From NCBI GenBank assembly GCA_938041615.1, contig CALISV010000386.1:1-18926 (forward strand): DNA of 18,926 nucleotides, read 5' to 3'. Within the stretch, counting starts at the first letter, position 1, and the number at the start of each line of letters is the position of its first letter. This stretch comes from an uncultured Campylobacter sp. GTDB lineage: Bacteria; Campylobacterota; Campylobacteria; Campylobacterales; Campylobacteraceae. A program made the translations under genes and the position numbers. The notes under the pieces are model-generated. The model was given only the letters and a program-made list of their open reading frames with translations, had not been told where the DNA came from and ran no database searches. Shown here in pieces: positions 8,504 through 15,131 of this stretch.

Positions 8504-9196
8504 GTGAGCGAGCGCGATATCTCTGGGTACTTTTACGACGAGGAGTGCGAGTACGTCTATCTCGTCACGGACGGCAGTGAACAAAACTATAAATTTATCT
8601 TTAAAGACGACAAAATTTACGCACAGGACGGCAGCGAAAGCGGCGCGGAGGAGTTTATCCGCGTAGTAAAAAAGATAACGAGCGAGTTTCGCGCCAAGAT
8701 CGCCGAGCACTCCGCCCAGCTTGAAAGCTACGAGAAAATCTACGCGGGCAAGAGGGATTTTACTAAATTTATCAAAAAGCACGCGATCTTAAAATACGAA
8801 ATACGCAAATTTCAAAACAAAATTTCGCACTTTTACGAGGCTCTGGCGATCTGTCAGAACGAAAGACCGGAGCTTAAAAAACAGCTCAAAAACTACGTCT
8901 ACGAAGCCGGCGTGCTAAAAAATGCAGCCTGCGAAAACGCCGCCAGGATAGACGATATATACGCGCATATACAGAGCCTAAAAAACGACAAAATCAACCG
9001 AAACATCTACATCCTCACGCTGCTTTCGGCGCTATTTTTGCCGCTAAATTTTATCACGGGATTTTTCGGGATGAATACAAACGGGATGTTTTTAAATGGC
9101 TTTCAAAACGGTACGGCAATCGTCGCCGGATCTATGCTTGCTCTTTTTGCGACGCTAGTGGGACTGTTTTATTTTCTAGGCAAACGGCGCGAGTAA
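8504..9196 (+). CDS. Short CorA-like divalent-cation transporter family protein
   Basis: A 230-residue membrane protein ending in the CorA pattern: a long acidic/basic helical region (about 55-165), a first membrane helix at about 168-188 ending in the family motif GMN (189-191), a short loop, a second helix at about 203-226, and a basic tail. CorA proteins form pentameric Mg2+/Co2+ channels with GMN at the periplasmic pore mouth. It is markedly shorter than standard CorA (about 315 residues or more); the N-terminal soluble domain is reduced, and the usual MPE-like sequence after GMN is replaced by TNGMF. The start is GTG with AAGG 6 bases upstream, 9 bp after tgt. From memory the same pairing with tgt occurs in C. 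jejuni (Cj1010-Cj1011). The transported ion is not predictable from this. Confidence 0.8.
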   Translation: MSERDISGYFYDEECEYVYLVTDGSEQNYKFIFKDDKIYAQDGSESGAEEFIRVVKKITSEFRAKIAEHSAQLESYEKIYAGKRDFTKFIKKHAILKYEIRKFQNKISHFYEALAICQNERPELKKQLKNYVYEAGVLKNAACENAARIDDIYAHIQSLKNDKINRNIYILTLLSALFLPLNFITGFFGMNTNGMFLNGFQNGTAIVAGSMLALFATLVGLFYFLGKRRE

Positions 9197-9266
9197 ATTT
9201 GCGGCGAATTTGACGCGCTCCAAATCAAAACCGCAAATCAGGCGCGCGGCATAGTTAAATTTACTC
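9191..9266. terminator. Candidate bidirectional terminator or 3'-end structure between convergent genes
   Basis: A perfect 10-bp inverted repeat, GAGTAAATTT (9191-9200) and AAATTTACTC (9257-9266), spans both convergent gene ends and includes both TAA stops. Inside are GCGG/CCGC (9201-9204 with 9231-9234) and ATTTG/CAAAT (9208-9212 with 9221-9225), so an interrupted nested hairpin is possible. An alternative pairing is ATTTGCGG/CCGCAAAT. No clear U-tract follows on either strand, so intrinsic termination is uncertain. Confidence 0.4.
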
Positions 9267-10604
9267 CGCTTTTCCAGCCGCCGCTTTATAGATACCGATT
9301 TCGTCTTGCAAAATTTTATATTTTTGCGCAAGCAGACTAGTCCAGCCTTCAAGCAGCGAATTTTGAGCCTCTAGATAGTTTTTTAGCTCGGTTTTACCGT
9401 AGTCGTATTTGAGTTTATATATGTCGCTGATAAAGCTTAGATTTCGCAAATTTTCGTTTAAATTTCGCAAAACCGCCTCGTCTTTTTGCAGATTTTTATA
9501 GCCGGCGTCGATCTCGTTTAGCGCGGTCGTTAGCGTCTGCGCGTAGTTTAGCTTCATCGCTTCAAACTCTAGCTCGGAGATTTTTAGCTTCGATTTAAGC
9601 CTAGAGTAGTTTAAAAACGGCAAATTTATCGCGATATTTCCGCTTAAAAAATTTAGCTTAAGCCCCTCGCTCGCGCTATCGCCGCTACCGCTAAGCCCAG
9701 CTCCTACCGTGATGCTTGGATAGAAGTTCTTTTCGCTAACCTTGACCCCCAAAAGCGCCTCTTTAATACGCGAGATCGCAGCTTGCAAATCAGGACGCGC
9801 GCCGATAACGTAAAGCGGAACGTTTAAATTTACACCCTGCGGCGAGATATCGCTCAAATTTCCGCCTAAATTTAGCTCAAACTCGGGCCTAACGTTTAGC
9901 AAATTTCTTAACGTTTTTTCCGCCGCGTCAAGGCTCTTGGCTGCGTTTAAAATTCTATTTTTAGCCGAGATCACCGAGCTTTTGACCTGTTTTAGGCTTA
10001 GCTCTTCTTCTTTACCAAGCTCAAATTTAGCCTTTATGATGGCTTCAAGCTCTTCGTAGTTTTTTAGCGTTTTTTCGTATAGATTTATGCTCTCTTTTTG
10101 ATATTTCGCTTCAAAATACGCATCTGCGACGGAGTTAATGAGCGCGAGGCGAGCGGCCTCTAGGTCGTATTTCGTCGCGTTTGCCTCCCACATGGCAGCG
10201 TCTGCGGAGTTTGCGAGCTTGCGCCACAGATCTATCTCGTAGCTTAACGATACGCCGCTTTTATAGCTTTCACTCCAGCTGCCGCCCGTTTTTATATTTT
10301 TCCCGGTTTCCGCACCCAAATTTGCGTTAAAGCTAGGCACGAGATCAGCCTGCAAGACGCCTGCTTGAGCTAAGGCTTTATTTACGGCGACGGCCGATTT
10401 TGCCAGATCTATATTATTTTTTAGCGCGAGGCTAATTAGCTCGTTTAGGCGCGCTTCGCCGTAGCCCGTCCACCACTCGCGGTTTATTTTTATGTCGGCG
10501 CTTGCGTCGTCTTTTAGCAAAATTTGCTCGTAGTTTTCGTTTATCTGCGTTACCGCGCAGCCGCCGAGCAAAAAGGCGGCTAGGATTATGGAGATTTTTT
10601 TCAT
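9261..10604 (-). CDS. Outer-membrane efflux lipoprotein (TolC/NodT/CmeC type)
   Basis: The 447-residue outer-membrane channel of a tripartite pump. It begins MKKISIILAAFLLGGC, a lipoprotein signal with lipobox LGGC, so C16 is the predicted lipidated residue; this is the NodT/CmeC type rather than unlipidated TolC. The remainder shows the two-fold repeat of the outer-membrane efflux family: long Ala/Leu/Glu/Lys helices, with NSVADAYFEAKYQKESI (143-159) in the first half and ALNEIDAGYKNLQKDE in the second. VIGARPDLQAAISRIKEA around residues 270-290 is a family hallmark. The gene starts 1 bp after the macB stop with its Shine-Dalgarno AAGGGA inside macB's last codons. It is therefore translated with MacAB and is the likely dedicated exit duct. 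The symbol tolC would be loose, so none is given. Confidence 0.92.
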   Translation of the reverse strand: MKKISIILAAFLLGGCAVTQINENYEQILLKDDASADIKINREWWTGYGEARLNELISLALKNNIDLAKSAVAVNKALAQAGVLQADLVPSFNANLGAETGKNIKTGGSWSESYKSGVSLSYEIDLWRKLANSADAAMWEANATKYDLEAARLALINSVADAYFEAKYQKESINLYEKTLKNYEELEAIIKAKFELGKEEELSLKQVKSSVISAKNRILNAAKSLDAAEKTLRNLLNVRPEFELNLGGNLSDISPQGVNLNVPLYVIGARPDLQAAISRIKEALLGVKVSEKNFYPSITVGAGLSGSGDSASEGLKLNFLSGNIAINLPFLNYSRLKSKLKISELEFEAMKLNYAQTLTTALNEIDAGYKNLQKDEAVLRNLNENLRNLSFISDIYKLKYDYGKTELKNYLEAQNSLLEGWTSLLAQKYKILQDEIGIYKAAAGKAE

Positions 10605-10605
10605 T

Positions 10606-12543
10606 TTATTCCCTTGAAAGAGCGTCGATAGGATTTAGCTTTGAGGCGCTGCGAGCAGGCATGTAGCCAAATATAACGCCTATCGCGCTAGAGACGGCGA
10701 GCGCGACCACGATAGAAGTCTGCGAAAATATCATCTTGACGCCGGGTGCGAAATTTTCCGCTAGATAGCCGATACCAAAGGCCGTTCCGACGCCGATTAG
10801 TCCTCCGATGAGACACAGCAGTACGGCCTCTATCAAAAACTGCTCGAGGATATTTCCCTGACGCGCGCCGATCGCCATCCTGATGCCGATCTCTTTTGTG
10901 CGCTCGGTTACGGAGACTAGCATGATGTTCATCACGCCGATACCGCCCACTAGCAGCGAGATAAAGGCGATACAAGAGATCAGTAGCGTCATGGTCTTTG
11001 TCGTTTCCTCGATCGTTTTTTTGATAGTGTCGGAGTTTCTAGTGAAAAAGTCCTTTTTGCCGTGTTTGGCGGTTAAAATTTCCGTTAAACTCTGCTCGGC
11101 GATTTGCGCATTTACGTTATCTTTAACCTTAACCGTGATAGATGAGAGATGCCTATCGCCGGTTAGCTTGTTTATGACAGCGGTATATGTAGAAAACGTG
11201 CGCAGAGTGCTGGAGTCGGCGAACATATTGTCGTTTTTGGCTACTACGCCGATGATTTTAAAGGGGCGTTTGTTAAAAAGCACCGTTTTACCTAGCGGAT
11301 CTTCGTCTGCGAAAAACTGCTCACGAGTTGGCTGATCTATCACGATCACGGACGCCGACTCTGCGACCTCTTGGGCGGTAAACACCCGTCCGGCCTCGAC
11401 CTTGTAGCCCATCACGTTTAGGCTCTCCTCGCTACCGCCTTTAATCGTAGCCGAGGCTGATTTATTGCCGTAGGTGAGCGTGCCGCTAGCAGAGGCGTTT
11501 GGCGTGACACTATCTAGGTAGTCTTGCTTAGATAGCATCGTTGCGTCGCTAAAGGTCAGGTTTCTCACTCGCTCCGAGCGCATATCGCCAAAACCCTTGC
11601 CGTTTAGGATATCGATCGTGTTAGTGCCGATACCGCGGATATCCGAGAGGATCTGCTCCTGCGAGCCCTGCCCAAGTGCTACTACGCAGATAACCGATGT
11701 GATGCCGATGATGATGCCAAGCATCGTTAGCGCCGAGCGAAGTTTGTGGCTAAGGATCGCGTTTATCGACATTTTAAAGCTCTCGATAAACTGATCTTTG
11801 TAAAAGCTAAAGATATTTTTTTGCTTCGGCGCCGGTTTTTCGGAGGCGAAAATTTCCTCGCTTTTTACCGTATCGCTCAAAATTTTACCGTCTTTTATCT
11901 CGATGACGCGGTTTGCGTATGCGGCGATATTTGGATCGTGGGTGACGATGATGATGGTGTGGCCTTGCTTGTGTAAATTTGTTAAAATTTCCATCACCAT
12001 GAGGCCGCTTTTGCTATCTAGCGCGCCTGTTGGCTCGTCTGCTAGGATGATCTCGCCGCCGTTTATGAGCGCTCTAGCGATAGAGACGCGCTGCTGCTGT
12101 CCGCCGCTAAGTTTGCTGGGTAAATTTTGCAGCTTTTCGCCAAGCCCGAGCCCTTCTAAAAGCTCGCCGGCCTTTTTCTCGCGATCTTTTTTAGAAACGC
12201 CCGCATATACGCTAGGTAGTGCCACGTTTTGCAGCGTAGTTAGCGTAGATAAAAGGTTATAGCGCTGAAAGATAAAGCCGAATTTTTCTCTGCGTAAACG
12301 CGCCAGCTCGTCGCCTTCAAATTTGGATATGTCGTGCTCTTCTAGCAAATACTGCCCGCCGCTTGGGTTATCTAGGCAGCCAAGGATATTCATGAGCGTA
12401 GATTTACCCGAGCCGCTTTGACCGATGATAGCGATAAACTCGCCCTTTTTTATGGTTAAATTTACGTCTTTTAGCGCGTCAAACACGTTATCGCCGAGTT
12501 TAAATTTCTTACTTAAATTTTTAAGTTCTATCAAATTTTTCAA
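10606..12543 (-). CDS. macB: MacB-family ABC efflux pump, fused ATPase and permease
   Basis: The 645-residue inner-membrane engine of a MacAB-TolC pump, which drives export of macrolides, peptides or lipids from the periplasm. The N-terminal ATPase has Walker A GQSGSGKST (41-49), signature LSGGQ (145-149), Walker B IILADE (165-170) and the H-loop H202. A membrane helix at about 272-291 precedes a MacB periplasmic domain (about 292-520). Three more helices follow, with the FtsX-type sequence ERTKEIGIRMAIGARQGNILEQFL near the end. The length is normal for MacB. The start is TTG, not ATG: AAGG overlapping the macA stop lies about 7 bases before the TTG at 12541-12543 and no ATG exists nearby. 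The gap to macA is 9 bp. Substrate unknown. Confidence 0.95.
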   Translation of the reverse strand: MKNLIELKNLSKKFKLGDNVFDALKDVNLTIKKGEFIAIIGQSGSGKSTLMNILGCLDNPSGGQYLLEEHDISKFEGDELARLRREKFGFIFQRYNLLSTLTTLQNVALPSVYAGVSKKDREKKAGELLEGLGLGEKLQNLPSKLSGGQQQRVSIARALINGGEIILADEPTGALDSKSGLMVMEILTNLHKQGHTIIIVTHDPNIAAYANRVIEIKDGKILSDTVKSEEIFASEKPAPKQKNIFSFYKDQFIESFKMSINAILSHKLRSALTMLGIIIGITSVICVVALGQGSQEQILSDIRGIGTNTIDILNGKGFGDMRSERVRNLTFSDATMLSKQDYLDSVTPNASASGTLTYGNKSASATIKGGSEESLNVMGYKVEAGRVFTAQEVAESASVIVIDQPTREQFFADEDPLGKTVLFNKRPFKIIGVVAKNDNMFADSSTLRTFSTYTAVINKLTGDRHLSSITVKVKDNVNAQIAEQSLTEILTAKHGKKDFFTRNSDTIKKTIEETTKTMTLLISCIAFISLLVGGIGVMNIMLVSVTERTKEIGIRMAIGARQGNILEQFLIEAVLLCLIGGLIGVGTAFGIGYLAENFAPGVKMIFSQTSIVVALAVSSAIGVIFGYMPARSASKLNPIDALSRE

Positions 12544-12552
12544 GACTTAGCC

Positions 12553-13764
12553 TTAGAACTTCATTTTTCTTTTCTCTTTTTCGAGCATTTCGCTGATTTC
12601 AGCCGCCGAATTTCGCTTCGTCACGACTTCCTCGCCTTCTTCTACTCCGCTTAAAATTTGAGTTTTTAGGCTATCGATTAGTCCTGTTTGTACCTCTCTT
12701 CGCTCGGCCGTATCTAGCCCGTCTTTATCCTTTTTTAGCACGTAAACTACGCTTTTTCCGTCCTCTTTTTTGATAGCGATCGAAGGCACGATGACGGCGT
12801 CTTTAGCGCTATCTAGGATGATGGTATTTTGCGTGGTCATGCCGATCCTTAGCGTGCCGTCCGGGTTATCTACGATAGCTTTGGCGTAGTAGTAGATCGC
12901 CGAGCTGCTCGAGCTTGTGGTTGTCGAGCCTGAGCTTGTAGTAGTGGCATATTTGCCGTTACTTAGCGTGGTGAGGCCCGGGTCGATAGAGCTAATACGG
13001 GCGTAAAATTTACGATTTGGCTCGGAGAGTATCGAGTATTCGACTTTCGAGCCGACCTTGATTTTAGTTATGTCGCCCTCGGCGATCTCCATTTTTAGCT
13101 GAACCTTACTTAGATCGGCGATGTTTACGATAGTGGGCGTAGTTTGGTTTGAGTTTACGGTTTGACCCTCCTCGACCTGCACGGAGACCACGACGCCGCC
13201 TTTTGGAGCGGTGATTTTAGTGTAGCCAAGGTCGATTTGAGCGGTGTTTAGAGAGATTTTAGCCTGCACGATTTGCGCCTCGATCTCTTTTAGCGAGGCT
13301 TCGTTTGCGGCTAGGGTATTTTTAGCGTTTTCAAACTCCTCTTTTGAGGTTGCGTTTTTTGCGAAAAGCTCTTGTTCGCGCTTAAATTTGGTCTTTGAAA
13401 TCTCAAGCGCGACTTTAGCCGAATTTAACCTCGCTTCGTAAATCCCAAGCTGCGCTTTTTTGGTATCTACGTTATTTTGCTGAGTCGCGGAGTCGATTTC
13501 TGCTATCATGTCGCCTGCTTTTACGACATCACCGAGCTTTACGTAGAGCTTTTTGATCTGGCCGCCTACCTGCGCGCCAACATCGATTAGCTCAGTAGCA
13601 TAGATTTCGCCGTTGCTTTCAATACTTTTTACCAGTTCGCCGCGAACGGCTTTTGAGGTGATAAACTGATCGCCTTGCGGGACGTTAAAATTTTTATCGT
13701 AAAAATAGTAACCCGCCCCCGCCAGCACGGCTAAAACCGCGATAAATTTGATAAATTTTTTCAT
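12553..13764 (-). CDS. macA: MacA-family periplasmic adaptor subunit
   Basis: The 403-residue membrane-fusion protein linking MacB to the outer-membrane channel. It has an N-terminal anchor helix (residues 5-22), then a lipoyl/barrel-sandwich domain in two halves (VGAQVGGQIKKLYVKLGDVVKAGD at about 62-85, and ITAPKGGVVVSVQVEEGQTV at about 184-203). These flank a helical hairpin (about 90-180) rich in Ala, Lys and Glu. A beta-barrel and C-terminal membrane-proximal domain follow (IVPSIAIKKEDGKSVVYVL). There is an unusual Thr/Ser run at residues 274-288 inside the beta-barrel part, probably a loose surface loop. The ATG is preceded by a weak GAGA. It is first in macA-macB-outer-membrane channel, and a promoter with a direct-repeat regulator box lies immediately upstream. 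Confidence 0.93.
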   Translation of the reverse strand: MKKFIKFIAVLAVLAGAGYYFYDKNFNVPQGDQFITSKAVRGELVKSIESNGEIYATELIDVGAQVGGQIKKLYVKLGDVVKAGDMIAEIDSATQQNNVDTKKAQLGIYEARLNSAKVALEISKTKFKREQELFAKNATSKEEFENAKNTLAANEASLKEIEAQIVQAKISLNTAQIDLGYTKITAPKGGVVVSVQVEEGQTVNSNQTTPTIVNIADLSKVQLKMEIAEGDITKIKVGSKVEYSILSEPNRKFYARISSIDPGLTTLSNGKYATTTSSGSTTTSSSSSAIYYYAKAIVDNPDGTLRIGMTTQNTIILDSAKDAVIVPSIAIKKEDGKSVVYVLKKDKDGLDTAERREVQTGLIDSLKTQILSGVEEGEEVVTKRNSAAEISEMLEKEKRKMKF

Positions 13765-13794
13765 TATTTCTCGCTTTTTTAAATTTAACGCGAG

Positions 13795-13828
13795 ATTATA
13801 TACAAAAACCCGTTAAGGCGATGTTAAG
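13795..13828 (-). promoter_or_regulatory. macA promoter with DccR-like/OmpR-family direct-repeat box
   Basis: On the minus strand a perfect TATAAT lies at 13800-13795, giving a predicted start near 13788 and a leader of about 24 bases. Eleven bases upstream is a direct repeat read as CTTAACatcgcCTTAAC (13828-13812), an exact 6-base repeat with an 11-bp period that covers the expected -35 position (13823-13818). An 11-bp period is typical of OmpR-family response-regulator sites. Written as TTAAC-N6-TTAAC it differs by one base per half from the TTCAC-N6-TTCAC box recalled for C. jejuni DccR. Binding not demonstrated. Confidence 0.6.
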
Positions 13829-13869
13829 TAATTCAATTAAATTTTATTTTTCTTTAATGCGAGCCGCCG

Positions 13870-13875
13870 TATAAT
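13870..13875 (+). promoter_or_regulatory. -10 box of the AEC permease gene
   Basis: A perfect TATAAT in a sequence otherwise AT-rich upstream (T-tract at 13842-13856), with a start expected near 13882 and a leader of about 28 bases before the ATG at 13910. The T-rich upstream region instead of a -35 hexamer is usual for Campylobacter sigma-70 promoters. It is divergent from macA, so the direct repeat at 13812-13828 could influence both genes. Confidence 0.6.
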
Positions 13876-13909
13876 CGCGTTTTTAAAATTTATAACTCGG
13901 ATTACGCAA

Positions 13910-14821
13910 ATGTTTACGCAATTATTATCTATTTTTATCATTATCGCTTCCGGCTACGGGGCGAAAAAATTTAAGGTCTTTGAGCAAAAAAACGCCTCCG
14001 TATTCATAAACTACGCGCTTTGCTTCGCGCTTCCGGCGCTGATTTTCGATAAAATTTACCACGTAAACATCGACACCACGCTTATAAACGTCATCGCCAC
14101 GGGCTTTGCCTGTTCGATGCTGGGCGCTGCGGCGATATTTTTGGCGTGCAGATTTTTAAAATTTAACAAAGCCACCACCGTGAGCGCCGTACTGCTCGGA
14201 ATGTTTGGAAACACCGTATTTATGGGTATGCCTATCATTAAGGGTTTTTTCGGCGAGGACGCGATGAACGAAGTTATCTTTTACGATCAGCTAGCCACCT
14301 CGATCCCGATTAGCATTTTTGGCCCTTTTATCCTGGCTTTCGGCGCTCCGGCGAAGGTTTCGCTCGTGCAAAACGTTATGAAAGTGATCAAATTCCCGCC
14401 GTTTGTTGCGCTTATTTTAGGCTTTTTGCTCCGCGGCGTTCCGCTTCCAAAGGTGCTATTTGACGCGCTTACGCTTTTTGCGCAAAGCGTCGTTCCCGTC
14501 GCTCTTTTTGCGATCGGCATCGGGCTAGGCTTTCGCAGTATCAAGAGCTGCTACAAATCAACGGCCGTGGTAATCGCGGGCAAGATGCTACTGGCGCCTT
14601 TTATTTTTATATTAGTCACGATAGTTTTTGGCGTAAATTTCGGTCAAATTTGGATGATAGGCATCCTTCAGTGCGCCATGCCGCCGATGGTGCTAGCAAG
14701 CGCGATGATCATGAAAGCAGAGCTTGATAGCCAGCTAGCCGTAGCCGCAGTAGCCGTGGGAGTGGCGTTTAGCTTTATTAGCCTGCCGCTTTTATCGTAT
14801 GTATTTAGCTTGATGGCTTAA
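13910..14821 (+). CDS. AEC (auxin efflux carrier) family permease
   Basis: A 303-residue inner-membrane protein of the AEC/Mem_trans family, which in bacteria moves organic acids such as malate. About ten hydrophobic helices run through the whole length, in two roughly equal halves. The first half opens MFTQLLSIFIIIASGYGAKK and contains FINYALCFALPALIF (33-47). The second contains PVALFAIGIGLGF near 196-208 and ILQCAMPPMVLASAMI near 256-271, a conserved proline-containing helix break of the family. Length is normal. The ATG has only a weak Shine-Dalgarno (GGA about 9 bases upstream). It is separated from the following operon by 64 bp with its own promoter, so is probably monocistronic. Substrate not predictable; malate-type carboxylates are the usual guess. 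Confidence 0.85.
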   Translation: MFTQLLSIFIIIASGYGAKKFKVFEQKNASVFINYALCFALPALIFDKIYHVNIDTTLINVIATGFACSMLGAAAIFLACRFLKFNKATTVSAVLLGMFGNTVFMGMPIIKGFFGEDAMNEVIFYDQLATSIPISIFGPFILAFGAPAKVSLVQNVMKVIKFPPFVALILGFLLRGVPLPKVLFDALTLFAQSVVPVALFAIGIGLGFRSIKSCYKSTAVVIAGKMLLAPFIFILVTIVFGVNFGQIWMIGILQCAMPPMVLASAMIMKAELDSQLAVAAVAVGVAFSFISLPLLSYVFSLMA

Positions 14822-14822
14822 A

Positions 14823-14866
14823 TTTCACGCTCGTTTCACGTTTCTTGGCTAAACTTCCATCATAAA
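14823..14866 (+). promoter_or_regulatory. Promoter of the repeat-protein/two-component operon with TTCAC direct repeat
   Basis: TTTCACGctcgTTTCACG (14823-14840) is an exact 7-base direct repeat with an 11-bp period. Read as TTTCAC-N6-TTCACG it matches all but the last position of the wTTCAC-N6-TTCACw motif that I recall for C. jejuni DccR, said to cover the -35 region. Two -10 candidates follow: TAAACT (14850-14855), whose spacing to the box is nearly that seen at macA, or CATAAA (14861-14866). Neither is strong, as expected of an activator-dependent promoter. Confidence 0.6.
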
Positions 14867-14885
14867 TTTTCCTAAAGGAGATGCT

Positions 14886-15131
14886 ATGAAAAAGTTAGCT
14901 TTAGTTGCGCTTAGCGCGTTGTTCGTTACGGGTTCTATCTTTGCCGCCGAGATGAAAGGCGATATGATGGAGAAAAAAGATACCATGATGGAAAAGAAGG
15001 ACGCCATGATGGAGAAAAAAGACGATATGATGATAAAAAAGGACGAAATGAAAGGCGACATGAAAGAGATGAAAGACGATATGGGTAAAAAGAAAGACGA
15101 TATGAAAGACATGAAAAAGGATAAGATGTAA
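14886..15131 (+). CDS. Secreted Met/Lys/Asp/Glu-repeat protein (MXKDX type)
   Basis: An 81-residue small protein with a Sec signal peptide (1-20, ending SIFA before AEM) and a mature part of 61 residues, of which 54 are Met (16), Lys (19), Asp (13) or Glu (6). Residues 27-54 are four heptads of the form MMEKKDx; the rest is looser MKxxM and KDDM units. It resembles the MXKDX pentapeptide-repeat proteins, short secreted proteins of unknown function. Methionine pairs next to acidic residues could bind metal such as Cu(I), but this is a guess; no Cys or His is present. A strong AAGGAG lies 5 bases before the ATG, suggesting high expression. Its TAA shares one base with the ATG of the response regulator (TAATG), so the three genes are coupled. 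It may be a periplasmic ligand, buffer or modulator for the adjacent kinase. Confidence 0.82.
   Translation: MKKLALVALSALFVTGSIFAAEMKGDMMEKKDTMMEKKDAMMEKKDDMMIKKDEMKGDMKEMKDDMGKKKDDMKDMKKDKM
14964..15047 (+). repeat. Four 21-bp tandem repeats within the secreted repeat protein
   Basis: Four consecutive 21-bp units start at 14964, 14985, 15006 and 15027, each beginning ATGATG and encoding MMEKKDx (the last unit MMIKKDE). Units 1 and 3 share their first 17 bases. The period is a multiple of three, so gain or loss of a unit would keep the frame. Confidence 0.9.

Noticed and set aside
8390..8782. A 130-codon minus-strand frame across the end of tgt and the start of the CorA-like gene
   Set aside because: It overlaps two supported genes, has no ribosome site, and its sequence looks like an antisense translation.
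10688..12262. Several open frames opposite macB on the plus strand and one in another minus frame
   Set aside because: They are shadows of the confidently identified MacB; their compositions (Ser/Arg-rich, low complexity) match no family and no ribosome sites precede them.
14964..15047. Short regularly spaced repeats as a CRISPR array
   Set aside because: The units are contiguous 21-mers with no spacers and lie in frame within a secreted protein gene.
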